Of a stretch of 64,000 nucleotides of DNA, positions 23,418 through 35,000 are shown in pieces. Within the stretch, counting starts at the first letter, position 1. Each line of letters begins with the position of its first letter. The position numbers were made by a program, and so were the translations under genes. The notes under the pieces are model-generated. The model saw only the letters and a program-made list of their open reading frames with translations, ran no database searches and had not been told where the DNA came from. Origin of the DNA: Plectrocnemia conspersa (taxonomy: Eukaryota; Arthropoda; Insecta; Trichoptera; Polycentropodidae); contig VTFK01000186.1 of NCBI GenBank assembly GCA_009617715.1, positions 682,001 to 746,000 on the forward strand, written 5' to 3'.

Positions 23418-24000
23418 ACGCATTCATTTAAAGTGTATATGTAGTCGATCTCATATTTTTGAACTAATCGAAAAGCACAAATTGTCAATTGAAACAATGA
23501 TTGTTATAGAGAAATGTATTATAAATTGATATTAATCGAATTTAACAAGACAAATAATTCATTAATTCGCTTTAACTGTTGAATTTGCTTACAAATTTTT
23601 TTTCATATATGTATGTTTTGTATCGGACTGATTGATAAGTCGAAGAGTTTTACGAAGACCGATAGACTAGTTCTTTTTATTATTTTGTAAAATATATTTA
23701 GCTGTGATATATATAAAATAGTGAGTTAAATGCATATGGCCAATTAATTTTTGTTTGTTTGTATAGACGAACGTTCTCATGCTGCCATGATTGTATTGTT
23801 CCAACTATTATTATTATTAACCCCCGTATTATATTTACGCAAAATGCGTACGTACATATTATTTTTGTAAATGTATATATATCAAATCTTCCGTATCATA
23901 TTTTTCTCCGTCTCTTCGTCATTGAAGCTTCATTTGAAATGTGAATGCAGTAACGGAACAAAACTGTGAAAATGAACTAATAAATAAGTAAAAGAAACTG
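23418..24000 (+). other. 3' UTR of the coiled-coil gene with poly(A) signal
   Basis: AT-rich sequence after the stop codon contains AATAAA at 23979-23984, about 560 bases downstream. A 3' UTR of this length is inferred from that signal only. Confidence 0.5.
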
Positions 24001-24229
24001 ATAATGTTTTATTTACATCTATTTAAACTCAAGTATCGCCGTACATCTTTCACTGTTTTAAAGTGCCCCAGATAGTTATATATTTACATATACAACTAAA
24101 AAAATAATAAATAAAAAACATATATTTAAATTTTATTTAATGTAAATAATACCAATAAATTAAAGAATGCGAAATAAATTAACATACCAAAAAATATTGA
24201 GAGCCTCTAAATTGATATGAAGAAAAATT

Positions 24230-24560
24230 CCACAAATGCAATATAATTTATCTGGCATGTGCTAGTAAAATTAATAAGTAATAAATATAATTACATACTT
24301 ATCTTAATTTATTTACATACGATGTATAAATGTTGTGAATGTGTATTTTTCAGTGCAGTTATATTTTCACTAGTGAAGTCCAAATGCATTTTCACCAGTA
24401 GATATATTATATTTTTACTAGCGAAAATATAATTTAATAGTGAAATTATATGCTGCATTTAAAAGTTGCGAAACGTCAACTTGCTGTTCAAACTCAAACC
24501 TAACCTAATGAAAGTTCTAAAACTAATATATTGGGTTACATTTTCACCAATAGATATATA
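24230..24560 (+). repeat. Composite palindromic repeat family, copy 3, left part
   Basis: This piece contains ATCTGGCATGTGCTAGTAAA, TTTTCACTAGTGAAGTCC, TTTTCACCAGTAGATATA and CAAACTCAAACCTAACCTAA, all family motifs. It is cut at 24560 by the long-TIR transposon; the copy resumes at 26660. Confidence 0.8.
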
Positions 24561-25009
24561 GTCCAGTCAAATAAGGCGAATTAAAGGCTAAATCTCGGAA
24601 TGAAAGATAACAAGCTGAAATTTTGCACAGACCTTCATTTTGATGTTCTAAGGACAGGGTGAAAAGTCTCCTAAAATATCGTGTCTGATAATCAAGATAT
24701 CAAAGGTCACAAAATTTGTTTTTTTGCAAATATCTTGCGTTTTATGCGTCGCACATCATTAGATGCTTTACAAAACTTGTAAAGCATAAAATTTTCTACA
24801 AGTTTGTTAAAAATATTTGTTTTGTATCATTAACCGTTTTTGAGATATAGCGCAAAGAGTGGGAGGCGTACATCCGTTTATAGAATCCAGCGAGTATTTC
24901 TACCTGCTTAACTTGGTATAAGCTTTGAAAAAGTAAACAATCGTGAAATAAGTGGTCTCGGCAAGTCGTTTGATGCTCAAGCTTAAATTTTATCCATAGC
25001 TTGGTATGA

Positions 25010-26409
25010 AAATAAAAAAGGCACTTCGGAAGAAGAACACTTGCGCGTAGTGGAAGCTGCTGCGACGATTATTAGAGAAGATATTCGATCTTCTGTTGTT
25101 AAGACCAAGTCCTATCCGCCCCCGAGTAAAATATTAATGAAGAAATTCCGAAAACTTTATTACATTTTCTGCAAGAAGTTGTTATAAAGAACAGAAAAGA
25201 AAAGACGGGGCATTTTAAAACGAAATAAACAGCTATAATGACTTCCATACGAAAACGGTCCTTTTCTTCGCAGTTATTAATAGGCCTATCTGTATTTCTT
25301 CATAGAAGAAATACAGATAGGCCAAACATCCAAAAAGACTTTTGAATGTTTTGTCAAGTTTAGGTTTTTTCGCTTCATATAGTGATACTGTAAAATGTTA
25401 TATTTCAGCTGTTTATCACCCACAGCCTTGTAATCAACCATCAGAGTCGAGTGCCTTAGTACAGCATGCAGCGGATAATGCAGAAAAATATTTATACTCT
25501 TGATGGCTATAATACTGTTCATATAATGGGAATGATAAAATAATAACTCCAAAATCTGAAGTTATATCCGATGACCGCATAAAGAAATTTACAACAAAAC
25601 CAAGTGCAAAGGAGCTAGCAGCACTATCAAATATACCCCTTCTAGTGTATGAAAATCATGTCGTACCCGGATTGAGCAAGAGATTCAAGTTCAAAATTTT
25701 AATGATGTAGATTCTACGGATGTACGGAAAGTGGAAAAATATCTCACCGTTGCCAGGGTGGAATGGATTTATTGAACAACTTACAAAAAACAATGAGAAC
25801 TTTGTAACTTCTCGGATTCTGTTTCTTACTTTTATTCATCATCCTGCGAGTAATATGGACACAATTTACATCACATTACAGTGTTCTATAAACACTGCCA
25901 AGAAACATGAACAAAGAACATGCTTAATAACTTTTGATCAGCCGTTGTACAAAAAAGCACGTGAAATCGTAGCAGCTTCAGATGCTAACTCAGACTTGTC
26001 CAGAGTAGTTGTGAAACTAGGAGGCTTTCATATGCTTATGTATTTTATTGGATGCATAGGGTATATAATGAATGGAAGCGGAATCAAGGAAGCTCTCAGT
26101 ACAATTTATGCTTCGAATTCTGTCGACAAAATGTTGAATGGTCACGCTTTTGCAAGAAGTATCAGAGGCCATACGCTATTACTTTTTGCATTATCTATGA
26201 TGATTTTTGAAGATATGAAGATTGAAAGTTATAATGCTTTAGATGGGTTCATTCAACAGATAACAATTTGCGATGTTTCCTATGAAACTGTGGAAGAATG
26301 TGCAGGTAACTCTGGCTCCGTAGTTTACATAGCGTTATCCTATAAACGGATGCGCGCTTCCCACTCCCCGCGCTATATCTCGAAAACCATTAACCATACG
26401 AAGAAATAA
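25010..26409 (+). pseudogene. Broken ORF of an uncharacterised repetitive arthropod protein family (putative transposase)
   Basis: The best open part is 25720-26409 (229 codons). It has WNGFIEQLTKNN, FIHHPASNMDTIYITL, CLITFDQPLYKKAREIV, SRVVVKLGGFHMLMYFIGCIG, GSGIKEALSTIYASNSVDKM and GHAFARSIRGHTLL. Upstream, across stops and frameshifts, are EEHLRVVEAAATII (25035), GLSVFLHR (25283), YISAVYHPQP (25400), SALVQHAADNAEKYLY then TVHIMGMI after a frameshift, and PLLVYENHVVPGLSKRFK (25640). I recognise this block order from hypothetical proteins repeated many times in arthropod genomes; I know no assigned function. Location inside long TIRs suggests it is the element's transposase. A perfect 18-bp hairpin at 25283-25323 disrupts the frame. 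Confidence 0.7.
25283..25323. repeat. Perfect 18-bp inverted duplication inside the transposon ORF
   Basis: GGCCTATCTGTATTTCTT (25283-25300) and its exact reverse complement (25306-25323) flank a 5-base spacer CATAG. The first arm reads in frame as part of the family protein; the second replaces expected coding sequence, so it looks like a local inverted copy created by mutation. Confidence 0.8.
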
Positions 26410-26659
26410 ATTATAACAAACTTGTAGAAAATTTTATTTTCTATAAGTTTTGTAAAACATCTAATGATGTGCGACGCATAAAACGCAAGATATTTGCAAA
26501 AAAACAAATTTTGTGACCTTTGACCTTTGATATCTTGATTAGCAGACACGATATCTTATGAGACTTTTCACCCTATCTTTAGAACGCCAAAACAAAGGTC
26601 TGTGCAAAATCATAGCTTGTTATCTTTCATTCCGAGGTTAAACCCTTATTTGACTGGAC

Positions 26660-27560
26660 TAATATATTTATATATTTACTAGCGAAAATATAATTTAACT
26701 GATAGGCGCTAATGAAATTCTGCATTTAAGAGTTGTGAAACGCTCATTTGCTGTTCAATATCAAACCTAACGTAATGAAAGTTCTAAAACTAATACACAA
26801 TAGTTTTAAAACTAGTCCAAAATATAAACAATGCCAACTCATCTCTGAGAGGAAAATAAGCGGAAGAAGAATTACAGGTAGATGTTGCATCTCGCATATT
26901 ACTCTATGGTTTGTCTGCACTTCGATATTACACAATGTTTTAAAAATATGATAACTATCCTTACTGATATTACTATGGACTTTTTATATAAGAGGGCTAA
27001 TCAAAGTATACTCAAACCGAATTTTGGTAAATAGAATGGCGCAAAAACAATTATCACTTCTCAGAAGTCAAAAATCACGTCAAAAGCAATAAAATCGTGT
27101 TGGCGCCGTCACAGTGGTAGCACTCGGTAACGAGCGTTCCCACTATGACGGCGTTGGCACGATTTTATTGCTTTCGATGTGGATTTTTGACTTCTGAGAA
27201 CTAATAATTGTTTTTTGCGCCCTCCTAAGGGTCAAAATTCGGTTTAGATGTTATACATTAAATTTGTAATATTACAAAAAGTCGTTGTATGAGCACTAGA
27301 TAACCAAACGTTCTCACTGTGACGGCGCCAACACGATTTTATTGCTTTTGATGTGGATTTTTGACTTCTGAGAAAGAATAATTGTTTTTTGCGCTCTCCT
27401 ATTGGTCAAAATTTAGTTTAGATTTGCTTCATTCGATTCACACTTATTGTAAGTCGTAATATTATTATATAAAGTCCAAATAAGAACGCTAAATAACTGA
27501 GCCCATCCAGTACGACAGTAATGCACGTCATTTAATAAAATACTATGAATCTTAATGAAA
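26660..27560 (+). repeat. Composite palindromic repeat family, copy 3, right part, with an extra half palindrome
   Basis: The copy resumes with ACTAGCGAAAATATAATT, passes through CAACTCATCTCTGAGAGGAA (26838) and GGTTTGTCTGCACTTCGATA (26908) and reaches a palindrome at 27014-27246 centred near 27128. A second right-hand arm follows at about 27305-27422. Then comes the module ATTTAATAAAATACTATGAATCTTAATGAAATGG (27532), which in other copies stands at the beginning, so copies may lie head to tail. Confidence 0.8.
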
Positions 27561-27564
27561 TGGA

Positions 27565-28900
27565 AATATTAAAAAAAACAACTGAGCTGACCACGAGGAA
27601 TCAGAGACCAGAGAGACTCGATTTTGCCAATTGCCAGATTCTACGACTCATTCATTCACTACGACACCACCATTTTTATCATATATCACAATATCTTACG
27701 TTTGTACGATAAACTACATATCAAAATAGCAAAAAAATAGCAGCACATGTTTTAAGAAGTACTATAAGCCTAAAGAAAAAACATTTAGATTACAAATGCT
27801 TTGAGAAGAATATCTTGTAACTGGTACTATTTTAAAAGCTGAATTTCAATGAGTCTCCGACAGCGGAAAATATGAGCAACTAGTTACTATTTACAAGTTC
27901 AGATTCTATTATTATATCTTTATTAAAAAAACAGATATCCAGATTAAAAATTATACCTTACAACCATGCGCTTTATAACAAGTGCTGCATAAAGTTTCTG
28001 AAGAGCACAAATCTGCAGAAAAGTAGAGAAGTGATTGTGGGTGATCTTTGTCAATTTGAAAATGACGAAAAATATAGTAAATCTTCTATAATCTATTGCA
28101 ACCCTGAAAGTAGAACAAACTTAAAACACAAATACATTGTAAATTAAATCAAGGTATGAAGATTGACTTACTAGAATTTATGTGGTATGAAGGCGACTTA
28201 ATTTATTCTCTGGTTAATCTAAGAATATATTGCTTATACTACAGATTATGTAATCATATATTCTTAGAAGAACCGTAGTTATCTCCTGTTTGCTTTCTTT
28301 TCTACAAAAACCTTCCAGAGTCTCTTGTCGTGCCCTCAATATTTAATTCTTGTTATTTAGTTTCCTTATTGTATGTCGATCTGGAGTAGTGATGCTTAAC
28401 TGTACGTATGTATGTATATGAGTGTTTATTTGAGCTAGTGCATCATCGTTTACGAATGAGAAGGATAAGGCTATAGGCAAACGATAAAATGACAATACAT
28501 GTTGAAAGTTATTGTTTGGTGACGTATATATCAGATACCATACATATATTTAACAGAGGACACGTAAGTTTGGTATAATTCAAAAATTAAATACTACATA
28601 TACATACATACATACATATACATAGTTACAACATATATATAGAGTACACAATGAGTGTTTCTCATAAACAAATACGCCTCATATACATATGTACGGCATA
28701 TATGAAAATTAAAAAAATATTTATTTTTATATTATATATATTTTTATATATAATAATAATAATAATAGAAACTTTCGCCTTTCTTTTGAAAGACATCGGA
28801 ATTTAATTATAAAATTAATTTCATATCCATCATTACACAGAGATACTAAATATGATAAAAAGCGACAAAGCAGAAAATCAAAAATTACACAATCATAATA
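27565..28900. other. Intergenic AT-rich stretch
   Basis: No gene is recognised. Microsatellite-like tracts occur at 28403-28425 (TATG/GTAT) and 28590-28625 (ACATACATACATAC), and an ATA/TAA-rich tract at 28725-28770. Confidence 0.5.
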
Positions 28901-28909
28901 AACATAACC

Positions 28910-31900
28910 TCTTTTTATTTATTTGAACTTTATACATTATAATTCTACAAAAAAAAATAATAACGGAACGCTGTCTTGATCGAAGAAAAAATACAATATA
29001 TTTCTATTATATATACATATAATATGAGTTTTCGATTTATATACCCTTTTTGTCGATTCGTTACAGTCTAATTTAAAAACATTCTAAACTGGAAAATAAT
29101 TTAACACAAAATTCGACACACATGGATGATGAAGAAATAAATAGCGATGAAATGCGTAATAATTAATAAACGATCCCTGTAACTTTGCTCTCTGAAAGAT
29201 CATCACAAAAATATTGGCACGGCTCCAATATGCACACCGCAAGATTTTTATTAAAAAATTAAGACGTGTACATACATAAACGAATTTCTAAACATTTATT
29301 CGAAAAACAAAGAGAAAAATGATAATATTACTTAATGTTTTTTTTACATACACTAACACTGTAACCTGTCGGCATTATAAATTAATACGATAGATCCATA
29401 CACCAAAGATTTGATTAATGTGTCCAATTATAACAACACACACATATGTATATTATTTAATATATATAAACATATATATACATACACACATTCACCTGTA
29501 TAATTATTAGTCACTGTGCATGATGAAATACTGTAATAACTTAATAAATAACAACACTTAAACATAATTTAATATATTTTTTAAATACCGAAAAGTGACA
29601 CAACAAAAATTTTTTGTCATTTCAATAGTTTGCAATGAAAATATATTGACATGACGTTATTCGAAAACCTTCGGAATAACCAAATACATTTTACAAAAAA
29701 AAAATACAGACACACAGAGACAGCCCTCTCTTTTATTCGATAAAAAGTCCATGATAGCGATAGTTACATACAATGCGAAACTTTTGCTAAACCCCTAACA
29801 TTCTACTTCAGGAATTCATCAACAATAAATAGGTATAAAATACCTTCTATTTCAAATGAAAATATCATTATAAACGGAAAACATAGGGTTAGTACATACA
29901 AATTAATCTTCAAATTCCATTTACTATTCTCACTGCTTGAATTTTTAATAATAAATTATTTCAGAGCAATAGCAATCACTGATTTGTTTCGATCAGAAAA
30001 AAACAATATATTAGAAAAAATGTCTAATTTAAAATAAGTTATGAGCCGTCTCTAATCACGCATCACCCATTCATTACGTATTAAAAATTTGCAGAATTGA
30101 TCCCACGTAATCGTTACAATGCACATTAAAATTACAAAGCTTTCACATTGATATAATACTGGCGAAAAACGAAATGTGCTTTTTTATTTATATAAAATAA
30201 ACATGATCACAAAACCTTTGTATACATATACAATATAAATATTTCACTATCGATTTGTTTACGTCGAATTGGATCGCGAAAAATGAGAAAAAAAAACATT
30301 AACATTACACTAAATACTATTTACAATTAAAAGTTGATCAGCGCAACAATCGTCGAGTTACCATGTTCATCTTTCCATTACTTTGGCAAACGATTTTTCA
30401 ATAAATATATGACTCTATATAAAATAACAATCACTTTTTTTAGTTTGAAAGAGTGCAATAGTTGCGCCAACATTAAAAATATTGAATCTATATAAAAAAA
30501 AAACGATCCACGTATTAGTAACATCTTAAACCGAACAAAAATATATATAATATGTATATACGTTTATAGGATCGAATCACCGCTCCTACGTTTCATATAA
30601 AGAAGACAGCTTATAAAATTCCTTTCATGGGAATGATGATTTAGTGTAGTGAAGGAATCTTTACAGTCATATAAAAAAATAAAATAGCAACTGTGCCATC
30701 ATGGAAAACATGCTATGTTAACGAATACTAAAATGTTACCGTTGATTTATTTAATGTAATGTTAATACAGAGATGGGAAAACGGAACAATGCGAAAAAGA
30801 AATGTCTTAGTCTATCAGATTCTTACACAAGTATAAATGCCCCATATGAATTGATTCCTGCAGAGAGAGCTAAAGTATCAATAATTTGGATACAATAGAT
30901 AAAAAGCTTCTTATAAATCAAGAGGTCCAAATAAAGAAAGACATTATCGTATTTTTACCATTTTATATAGATTTTTTCAATTACTAAATAATAAATAAAA
31001 ATAACACATAAAAAATCCATACATTTTGGTAGTATCTTTTAAACATTCCGTTTTAAACCTAGTAATTACATTTTATCGAGTTTTTCGAGTTCTTTAAAAT
31101 CACATTAATAACTCAAAAAATATTGTTTGTGAGTCGACCATAAGATCAAGCTAAATTGTACAACGCATTGAAACACAAGACTAATTGATCGCTTAGTAAA
31201 TAAGTATTAAGTTGACAAAAAAACAATAAGGTCCTTCTTTCTGTGGATCACTTTTTAATCGACCTACACCGAAAGATTTATAAGAAAATTTATTTTATAC
31301 AAATAAAATCCTTCTATGAATCCACTATTTATACCTATAACAGGAACAAGTACATCATAAATTAGATGAAATCCTCGCAAGGAATACATAGTCGAGGAGA
31401 TAATAATAAAAATAAAAACAGTTGTTCTAAAACCCAATGTGACTGAAGTCCATTCTGCAGCAACCGATTCATATATGTAAATATATAAAATAAACTCGTT
31501 ATCCCTTGTCTTGACTCTAATCGTCGCAGCAAAACTCACAAAGATTTTGACTATCTAACGTGTACGCTAGTGTAAAAATATATCAATGAAAAAACAATCC
31601 GAATCGATTGGTCTTACATTATTCACGCATATTAAAAATACCTTATATCTCATCCTTTTGTAAAGAACGAAAAAAACTTAAATATTAGCGTCCCGCCAAA
31701 GAAGAAGTCCCCGACCTTTTCACAATTTTTATAAATGCTAGTAGAATGTTTCAAGCGATTATTTACAATACACAATTCTTTTTTTCCCCTAGAGCCAAGA
31801 CAACCTTGACGTATCAAAATAAAAACATCTGAAAATGTATGCAGCTCAATTGTTAATATAACAATTTTACAAGCCAGGTATATAGCATTCGTTTAACGAG

Positions 31901-32061
31901 ACACGTATATCCACATACGGATAACAAACTGAAGACAATCTTTCTTTCAATTCCCTGCCACGCATATTCACTATTAAACCAGACACACTCGTCGTCTTAA
32001 CTCGCGCAGTTTCCTCAGTCTTAGCGATTCAATATTCATATCACGGAAATTAAAAGTCTGT
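28910..32061 (-). other. Probable long 3' UTR / downstream flank of Bre1
   Basis: Three kilobases without coding signal follow the Bre1 stop. On the - strand AATAAA signals occur at 28923-28914 (the tandem AAATAAATAAAAA), and others lie closer to the gene, so the true poly(A) site is uncertain. The single longish frame here (31539-31264 on -) has hydrophobic AT-driven composition and no domain. Confidence 0.35.
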
Positions 32062-35000
32062 TTACGTCGAGAGGTAAAGTCTGTGGTAATCATTGGCGCC
32101 GAATGCCGCATTGCACTTGGGACACTTGCGCTGCCGCGTTTCGTACCGCGTCTTGAGACAATCCCAGCAGAACACGTGGAAACACTTCGAAAGGACGGCG
32201 TCCTTCCTCTTCACTTTGCACGACGGACACGTGAGCGTCTCCTTGTACTCCCTTATCTCTTCTAGTAGCACCTCGTCCATGCTGCTACCGGCCATCTCCA
32301 TCTTCTTCATCCTCTCGGCCTTTCGACGCAAAACAGCCAACTCCTCCTGCAGAAAACCCATTTTAACAATCGACACAATCAAACAGTTGACATAACATAT
32401 AAATCAATACGCACGTGGAGCCTTTTAGTTTTATAGGCTTCCGCTTCTAGAGCGCTAGTCTTCTCAGCCACTACCTGTTGAGCCTCCTTCATTTGCGCAT
32501 GATATTTCTCTGCAATGAATAATGTGTTATTTAGATCTCTAATATTTATAATGTAAATTAAGAATAAATCTATACCTAAATGTAATTTTAGATCGGCAGC
32601 AGACTGAGCTGATTCTATAGCCTTCCTTTTATGCATCTCCATTGCCTGTTGCCGTAATACTAGCTCCTTTTCGACGGCTGTTAGAGTGTTTTGTAATAAC
32701 CTTTCTTTTTCTTCTAATCTTCGCGTCACTAAATTCATTGATTCAATTTGTTGATCTCGGGTAAGCACCTATACAAAAGAATAACATTAAAACAAAGGTA
32801 AAACTTGACATCCCTTTTCTTCTAGTAGTTATCCTTACGGAACCGTAGAATATATATCAAGATATAAGACAAACTCACCTGCTCTTGAAGTAATTGTTTT
32901 TCTTCTCTCAACAGCTTATGGAGCGAATTCGCTTTGATCCTCTCCGTCATTAATTTAAAATTAGCATCGTCCTTCTCTCGGAGCTGCTGGATTAACCTAG
33001 AATTTTGCTCTTGCATATCTTCAAACGCCTGACCGGTGACTTCCATTTCGTTGAGTAACGCCTCCTCTTCCTATAGATCGTTCATTGAATTTAATCTAAT
33101 ATTATATCATCATCGCAACATCGAAAAAATTAAATCTACTCACGTGAGAGCCAACAAACAGTCTGCTAAACGTACCCGCCGTCCAGGTACCGTCACCGGG
33201 CGGTTTCTGAGACGAAATTTGCTTTTGAAGCTCATACTTTTGCTCTTCCAATTGTTTTATCTTACGTATCGCATCTTCATCGGCCAGTTTCCTCTTCTCC
33301 TCGCGTTTACTCTCCTAAAATCATTTCCATGTTCGTTCAAAACTAGATTCTTTAGCCAAATAAATAATACATTTTCATCAAAATACCTGCGCTCTCTTCG
33401 CTTGTTGTCGATGATCGTCCAGTTCTTGTCTTGCTTTACGTTCCGCCGCCATCAATTGAACTTTATCCCTCTGCTCCTTGCCAACGCCTTTGTACATGTC
33501 TAATAAGAGCTTCAGTTCCTTTTGTTCGTTGACGGCTTTCTTTAGCTGAGCTTTTAAATCTTTGATTATTTCTGCTTCTTGAGATTTGCTAACCCTATTG
33601 TGATCCACCCTCTCTCGATCTTTCGGTTTGGAATTACCCTTGGCGTGCGGCGTGGCAGGTTTTGCGCTGTCATTTACTACTGCGTTGCTAGGATTTGTAA
33701 TAATACCATCTTTGGAATCCACAGGTTCATCATTCTATAATTAAAAACGATTCTCATATTATTTATGCAATAGTATTATAATTAGCTAACTGAACTTCTT
33801 TAACAATAAAAAATTCTTCATTACTCCGTATAAGAAAACATATAATTAATCATATACCATAGGAAGAAGTAAGACTAAACAACACCACGCCATATCGCTT
33901 TTTTATTCCACTTTCGAACCTTTACTGGATCCATTGAGGATCCACTACAAATTAGGGGCTCGTCCGGTTAAGTGTCGAGAAAACGCGTCGGAATGGCACC
34001 GCCAAAAGCTGAGAAGTCTGTCGACAGAGAGGAGGTGAGGATGATGGAAATCGGAGGTTCCCTTAGCATGCTTCCCATGTCTCAAGAGCAGTGACCACTA
34101 AGGAATCAAGCATTGGATTGCCAACTTCGACGCTAAGGCAGACCTGCTAAGCTTGAACGATAAGAAACGTGCCTTGCTCACTCCAGACCTCATCAGACGA
34201 CGAGTTGGAGGAAAAGGTAGAGAGGTTGACGTCATGGGAAGCCATAAAAGAGGCACTCCTAGCTTCTTTTCCCGGACCAGCGGCATGGGCCGAAGCGCAC
34301 GAGAAGATGCAACTGACTCGGCGACAACCAGGTGTCACTTCAAAAATATTGCAGGAAGATGGAAATAGTTGCAAAAGACATGAAATCGACGAAAAATCGG
34401 CGAGGTAAAACATTATAGGAGAGATCGCCATGCAGAGATGAACAAGACCATCATGTACGGAACAAACAACTGGGACAGCTTCTGGGAAAAACTGGTCATA
34501 TACGCTGAGATCTCCGAAAAAAAAACCATGGTGCCTAACCATGATTTCGCGCCGTGTAGATGATACTTGTAATTCTTTACAACAGGGACCTACAGTAAGC
34601 GCTTTGCTCACAACTTTAGATGCCCATTAGCGCCTAAAGCCGAGTCTTCACTGCTTTGAGAAGTCACCAAATCGCCTCACCATGAGCTACAAGCACAGAC
34701 GTCACCATCGACAGGCAGCCCTTAGAAGTGAATCTACACATGGTACCAGAAGGGACAATGGAACCGAACATACTCCTCGGCATGGACTTCCTGAACTCGA
34801 CGGAATATCACATAAGTAGACGGAATTACGGTTTGTCCGATTAGTGATAAGTGTAAAAAAGTGATAGTGAATTAAGTGATGATTTCCTATGTAAACTTGA
34901 CTTATTTGACTGGTATCAAAACAAGGTATCGTTTGTGAAAGCCATTCGGACTTCGCAAGCCCAATCGTACTTGTCGGCAAAAGGATGGTAGCAAGCGCCT

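Larger units (their letters stand above)
24561..26659 (+). mobile_element. 2.1-kb DNA transposon with ~320-bp terminal inverted repeats
   Basis: The left end starts GTCCAGTCAAATAAGG and the right end finishes CCTTATTTGACTGGAC. The inverted similarity continues for about 320 bp on each side (24561-24883 and 26340-26659), through blocks such as GTGCGACGCATAAAACGCAAG and ATATCTCGAAAACCATTAA. TA lies next to each end, a possible TA target duplication. Between the TIRs a single + strand coding region is readable but broken. Its insertion splits a composite-repeat copy cleanly, so it arrived later. The long, well-matched TIRs and one clear ORF point to a cut-and-paste element whose superfamily I cannot assign. 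Confidence 0.85.

Noticed and set aside
25286..25552. 88-codon - strand frame inside the long-TIR transposon
   Set aside because: The + strand carries the recognised family protein here; the - frame is its shadow extended by the hairpin.
32093..33503. Long + strand frames across Bre1 exons
   Set aside because: They cross splice junctions and are antisense shadows of the coiled-coil exons.
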